Positions 5,694-5,729 of a stretch of 5,729 nucleotides of DNA are shown piece after piece. Numbering within the stretch: the stretch's first letter is position 1; every line of letters begins with the position of its first letter. This DNA is from Candidatus Bathyarchaeota archaeon (GTDB lineage Archaea; Thermoproteota; Bathyarchaeia; Bathyarchaeales; Bathycorpusculaceae): positions 492 through 6,220 of the forward strand of contig JAGTRA010000064.1 of the NCBI GenBank assembly GCA_018396935.1, given 5' to 3'. The position numbers were made by a program, and so were the translations under genes. The notes beneath the pieces were generated by a model. That model ran no database searches and was not told the origin of the DNA. It worked only from the letters and a program-made list of their open reading frames with translations.

Positions 5694-5696
5694 CTG

Positions 5697-5729
5697 TTGG
5701 TTAATGTATGTTTTTTAACACCCGAGTTT
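5697..5729 (+). CDS. N-terminus of a probable GT4-family glycosyltransferase (partial, right edge)
   Basis: Only 11 codons are in the window. Starting at TTG, they read M-V-N-V-C-F-L-T-P-E-F. A first beta strand ending in FLTPEF is characteristic of GT-B fold, GT4-type glycosyltransferases, which usually begin 'MKVxxLTPEFPPxxGG'. It lies 3 nt past the GT2 stop, behind a good GGAGG, and would be the third glycosyltransferase of the operon. The evidence is short but coherent. An alternative ATG at 5708 in another frame gives an unrecognisable peptide. Confidence 0.55.
   Translation, partial: MVNVCFLTPEF

Noticed and set aside
1..5729. Mobile elements, CRISPR arrays, tRNA or other RNA genes, defence systems
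   Set aside because: No transposase, integrase, terminal inverted repeats, regularly spaced repeats or tRNA-like cloverleaf were seen. The window is almost entirely explained by ordinary biosynthetic genes, and I see no evidence of a novel defence or mobile system.

Overview
The window reads as chromosomal DNA of an archaeon, most likely from the Thermoproteota/TACK side (a Bathyarchaeia-like lineage is my guess, not shown). Four things point to Archaea. There is a UbiA-family prenyltransferase of the ether-lipid type. The GTP:adenosylcobinamide-phosphate guanylyltransferase is the archaeal CobY type rather than bacterial CobU. A TATA box lies about 27 bp upstream of start codons that have little or no leader. 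Bacterial -35/-10 promoters and bacterial-style hairpin terminators are not apparent. The DNA is AT-leaning, rich in AGA/AGG and ATA codons, and almost fully coding. No RNA gene, CRISPR array, insertion sequence or phage gene is visible.

Layout, left to right. (1) Positions 1-808, minus strand: a membrane prenyltransferase (probably digeranylgeranylglyceryl phosphate synthase) that runs off the left edge. (2) A 62-bp divergent promoter region. (3) Positions 871-2288, plus strand: cobS and cobY, translationally coupled through an ATGA overlap. (4) Positions 2295-3957, minus strand: a two-gene operon with an unrecognised repeat-containing membrane protein first and cobD second, converging on cobY with only 6 bp between the stop codons. 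(5) A 54-bp space between start codons, with a palindromic TATA box exactly in the middle. (6) Positions 4012-5729, plus strand: three glycosyltransferase genes in tight succession, namely a dolichyl/polyprenyl-phosphate sugar synthase of the DPM1 type, a membrane-anchored GT2, and the first codons of a likely GT4 enzyme at the right edge.

How the genes work together. CobD, CobY and CobS all serve late cobamide (B12) assembly. CobD makes the aminopropanol-phosphate linker from threonine phosphate. CobY activates adenosylcobinamide-phosphate with GTP. CobS joins AdoCbi-GDP to the alpha-ribazole moiety in the membrane. CbiB, CobT and the final phosphatase (CobZ or CobC) are not in the window. 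The glycosyltransferase run probably builds a lipid-linked glycan for surface-protein glycosylation or an envelope polysaccharide. The UbiA enzyme belongs to core lipid synthesis.

The most interesting points are the symmetric palindromic TATA box between two apparently leaderless divergent genes, which also relocates one start codon, the threefold-repeat membrane protein at the head of the cobD operon, and altered acidic positions in CobS.
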